Assembly (NCBI GenBank): GCA_964426915.1
Contig: CAYRTD010000001.1
Location: 1-64,000, forward strand
Length of the DNA: 64,000 nt
Direction: 5' to 3'
Source of the DNA: CAYRTD01 sp964426915
GTDB taxonomy: Bacteria; Bacteroidota; Bacteroidia; Bacteroidales; GCA-2748055
The position numbers were made by a program, and so were the translations under genes. Each line of letters opens with the position of its first letter. The stretch's first letter is position 1. The notes beneath the pieces are model-generated. The model saw only the letters and a list, made by a program, of their open reading frames with translations, was not told where the DNA came from and searched no databases. Shown here one piece after another: positions 61,803 to 64,000 of this stretch.

Positions 61803-62699
61803 TTATTCACTTTTCAATCCGGCACTCTCAATTACAAATCTATGAACATAGGTGTCAAGAATAGTATTTCCGGAAGTAAGAACATCTGTAACACATTCAT
61901 ATATTACCGGGATACCGTTTTTCTTTATACCGACATTGTCAAGCTTCGTTAATTGTGTGACTGAAAGGCTGTCATTCAGTTTCAGACCACTGGAATTTAC
62001 TGCAACAAGCTTTCCCTCATCCGGATGATAGATATGGGAGATGACTTTTATCGATACAGGTTCCGGCCTGTCATTTATTAACTCAACGGAGATTTCTAAT
62101 TTGGTTTTCTGGTCATCTGTTCTTGAAGCTTTAACATGTATTCCTCCTGGTTTAAGATGCACAGGATTAGCGATAATAAGTTCAGCTTCTCTGAATAAAA
62201 AACTATCATAATCGTGAGGATATGATGGAATAATTGAGCTGTCTGCCCGGATTGAAATGATGTTTTCCTCTTCGAATGAAACCTCATCAGTGATTTTATA
62301 CAACCAGCTGTTTCCTTCTTTTCTGAAAGCCTCCACTTTTTCACCATTCAGCCAAAGTCCGGGGTCGGGAAAAATTTCATTGAAATAGAGATAAATGGTT
62401 TTGCCTTTATTGTCTTCATCCAGTATGAATGATTTCCGGTACCAGCCCGATTCCTGATCAAGAATTTTCCTCATTTCAGCGACAGCCTCATTGTTAACAG
62501 GCATGTGGCTTTCCCCATCCCGAATAAGGTCGACAATCTGTCCGGACTCATTTTCGAATTCAGGTTCAGTTGTTGCCGGAATTTCCCGGGGATAAAATTC
62601 CCAGTCATCGCTTAAGTCAAGGCTTTTCTGGTAATCATTTCTTTTCCCGCAAGATGAAGTTGCGAAGAGGAAAACAAGAAGGCTTAATAAAAATCTCAT
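61803..62699 (-). CDS. Lipoprotein resembling the N-terminal part of a GH2 enzyme, no catalytic domain
   Basis: The 298-aa protein has a lipoprotein signal (LLSLLVFLFATSSCGKR, Cys about 17). It then shows LDLSDDWEFYPRE (about residues 28-40), WYRKSFILDEDNKGKTIYLYFNEI and LWLNGEKVEAFR, the jelly-roll sugar-binding domain seen at the start of GH2 beta-galactosidases and related proteins. Residues about 185-290 resemble the following immunoglobulin-like domain. The TIM barrel with the acid/base Glu is absent and the frame ends in a normal stop, so it is either a stand-alone binding protein or a truncated enzyme. Upstream is a 404-bp gap. Confidence 0.7.
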   Translation of the reverse strand: MRFLLSLLVFLFATSSCGKRNDYQKSLDLSDDWEFYPREIPATTEPEFENESGQIVDLIRDGESHMPVNNEAVAEMRKILDQESGWYRKSFILDEDNKGKTIYLYFNEIFPDPGLWLNGEKVEAFRKEGNSWLYKITDEVSFEEENIISIRADSSIIPSYPHDYDSFLFREAELIIANPVHLKPGGIHVKASRTDDQKTKLEISVELINDRPEPVSIKVISHIYHPDEGKLVAVNSSGLKLNDSLSVTQLTKLDNVGIKKNGIPVIYECVTDVLTSGNTILDTYVHRFVIESAGLKSE

Positions 62700-63103
62700 A
62701 CTTTTTGTATATTCTTTAGTTGTACAATATTACTTCTACTTTAACATATTAAAAATCTTTTTAGAGTCTTAATCTGTCATATTAATATTACCCTAAAATT
62801 TTAATATCGCTATCGGGAAAGACTCTCTTTAAAGTTGTATTTTCCTAACTATCCTTACAGTCTGTGAACTCGTTCCAACCGGTTCTTACCTGATATAACC
62901 AGAAACGAATCCGATAAGTTTAATAATTCCCGGTAAATCAGGAAAAAGCAAAAGCCTTAAGTAAAAATAATAAAAAAAAATAATTGATTTGGATGTTTAA
63001 AACATAAATTTGCTTTATTACACAGATATCTGACGTGGGAAACCCGGATTAGCTCTACATGATCAAAATTGATTAATTATTGTTATTACATTAAAATCTT
63101 TCA
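62700..63103. other. Intergenic region, divergent promoters expected
   Basis: This 404-bp A+T-rich gap lies between the GH2-like lipoprotein gene (minus) and the SDR-type gene (plus). No ORF, RNA gene or long palindrome was seen. Promoters for both genes must be here, but no convincing TTTG/TAnnTTTG pair was fixed. Confidence 0.35.
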
Positions 63104-64000
63104 ATGAATATTTTACTAACCGGTGCATCCGGATATGTTGGAAAACGATTATTGCCTGTTCTGATTGAGCAGGGACATGATGTCATTTGCCTTGTTCGCG
63201 ATAAAAAAAGATTCGAAGCAGGTTATCGGGGTGAAACCCTCCCGGGCCTTATTGAGCATGATCTACTTGAAGACCCTGAAAATATTGATCTTCCGGAGAA
63301 AATTGATGTTGCTTATTATCTTATTCATTCCATGACCTCTTCCATTAATGATTTCGAACGTCTGGAAGAAAAAACAGCTAAAAATTTTCTTAAACTTGCA
63401 ATCAGAATAAAACCGCAGCAGGTAATATATCTTAGTGGGATTGTTAATGAGGAAAAGTTATCCAAACACCTTTCCAGTCGAAAAAATGTTGAGGATATTT
63501 TACGCCAGGGGGATTTTTACCTTAGCGTTTTGAGAGCAGGTATCATTGTTGGTTCCGGAAGCGCATCCTTTGAAATAATAAGGGACCTTGTAGAAAAATT
63601 ACCCCTGATGATTACTCCCGCCTGGTTAAAAACGAGATCAAAACCAATAGCCATCCGGGATGTTATTAATTTTCTGACCGGTGTAGCCGGCCAGGATTTC
63701 TCGTATGACAAGGTGTTTGATATCGGTGGCGCTGATGTTCTTAGCTATAAACAGATGCTAAAAATATATGCCGAAGTCAGGGGACTTAAGAGGATGATAA
63801 TAAGCCTGCCGGTAATGACCCCCCGCTTATCGTCCTACTGGTTGTACTTTGTTACATCGGTTTCGTATCCACTGGCTGTAAATCTGGTAGACAGTATGAA
63901 AACAGATGTAATTCCTTCCGAAAACGATCTGGCAGAAAGGCTTGATATTGAGCCGATAAGCTACAAGGAGGCAATAGAGAATGCCTTTTTGAGGATTGAA
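63104..64000 (+). CDS. NAD(P)-binding Rossmann-fold (NmrA-like SDR) protein, partial at right edge
   Basis: The gene begins with ATG at 63104 (MNILLTGASGYVGKRLLPVL) and stays open to the end of the window, giving 299 residues so far. LLTGASGYVGKRL (about 4-16) is the nucleotide-binding loop; DVAYYLIHSM (about 68-77) and VIYLSGIVNEE (about 107-117) follow the pattern of complex-I-subunit-like/NmrA atypical SDRs. The YxxxK catalytic pair is not obvious. Related proteins of about 480 residues often carry a C-terminal DUF2867 domain; whether this one does cannot be seen. Substrate unknown. Confidence 0.85.
   Translation, partial: MNILLTGASGYVGKRLLPVLIEQGHDVICLVRDKKRFEAGYRGETLPGLIEHDLLEDPENIDLPEKIDVAYYLIHSMTSSINDFERLEEKTAKNFLKLAIRIKPQQVIYLSGIVNEEKLSKHLSSRKNVEDILRQGDFYLSVLRAGIIVGSGSASFEIIRDLVEKLPLMITPAWLKTRSKPIAIRDVINFLTGVAGQDFSYDKVFDIGGADVLSYKQMLKIYAEVRGLKRMIISLPVMTPRLSSYWLYFVTSVSYPLAVNLVDSMKTDVIPSENDLAERLDIEPISYKEAIENAFLRIE

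Overview
The window reads as chromosome of a Bacteroidota bacterium, most likely a free-living Bacteroidales/Marinilabiliales-type organism. The evidence is a SusC/SusD pair, a FecR-type anti-sigma protein, LytS/LytTR regulators, DUF4956, DUF2490 and DUF1460 proteins, many lipoproteins with a Cys near residue 20, A+T-rich intergenic DNA and occasional TAnnTTTG promoter-like boxes. I see no rRNA, tRNA, CRISPR array, prophage or intact transposase. The last gene runs off the right edge.

Layout. 0-11 kb: AI-2E-type permease, a truncated endonuclease/exonuclease/phosphatase-fold gene, two small membrane proteins, glycerol kinase (glpK) and glycerol-3-phosphate dehydrogenase (glpD), two NAD(P)-binding Rossmann proteins, a PD40 beta-propeller protein, a methyltransferase and a VOC protein. 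11-16.3 kb: a minus-strand run of lipoprotein, DUF2490, VTC-type polyphosphate polymerase and DUF4956 membrane protein, then a PhoD-like phosphatase; it looks like a phosphate/polyphosphate module. 16.5-21.8 kb: purL, a TehB-like methyltransferase and an outer-membrane protein. 21.9-28.8 kb: a trehalose module with fused OtsA-OtsB, a divergent beta-phosphoglucomutase/GH65 phosphorylase fusion and a uridine-kinase-like P-loop kinase. 28.8-31.7 kb: 7TMR-DISM/SpoIIE phosphatase and a lipoprotein.

31.8-46 kb is the signalling-rich part: a SusCD pair without neighbouring carbohydrate enzymes; a 1.1 kb gap carrying a strong terminator that faces susC; two tandem LytS-like proteins, the second having lost both its phospho-acceptor His and its N-box; a LytTR response regulator; a glutamine amidotransferase; an orphan FecR; and a four-PAS hybrid histidine kinase with a Cys/His-rich first PAS. 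45.8-64 kb: fatty acid desaturase, PhzF, sulfatase, M3 peptidase, peptidase T, a membrane histidine kinase, DUF1460, DUF5808, an RhlE-type helicase, DegP/HtrA, a triple-BON protein, a GH2-N-terminus-like lipoprotein and a partial Rossmann-fold protein.

Two families of short palindromic repeats are scattered between genes. One is built on AGTGTCTGTCCATAATGTCC (8.8, 27.9, 42.5, 56.7, 61.1 and 61.4 kb). The other has GAGGnTGTCTAAAAAGTA ends (8.9, 31.8, 60.2 and 61.7 kb); its 171-bp complete copy and an inverted half copy flank the BON gene. They look like non-autonomous (MITE-like) elements, some now placed as transcription terminators. The observations most worth following are the degenerate LytS partner, the VTC/DUF4956/DUF2490 module, the possible RNA upstream of susC, the trehalose cycle and the repeat families. 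All assignments come from reading the sequence; no searches were run.
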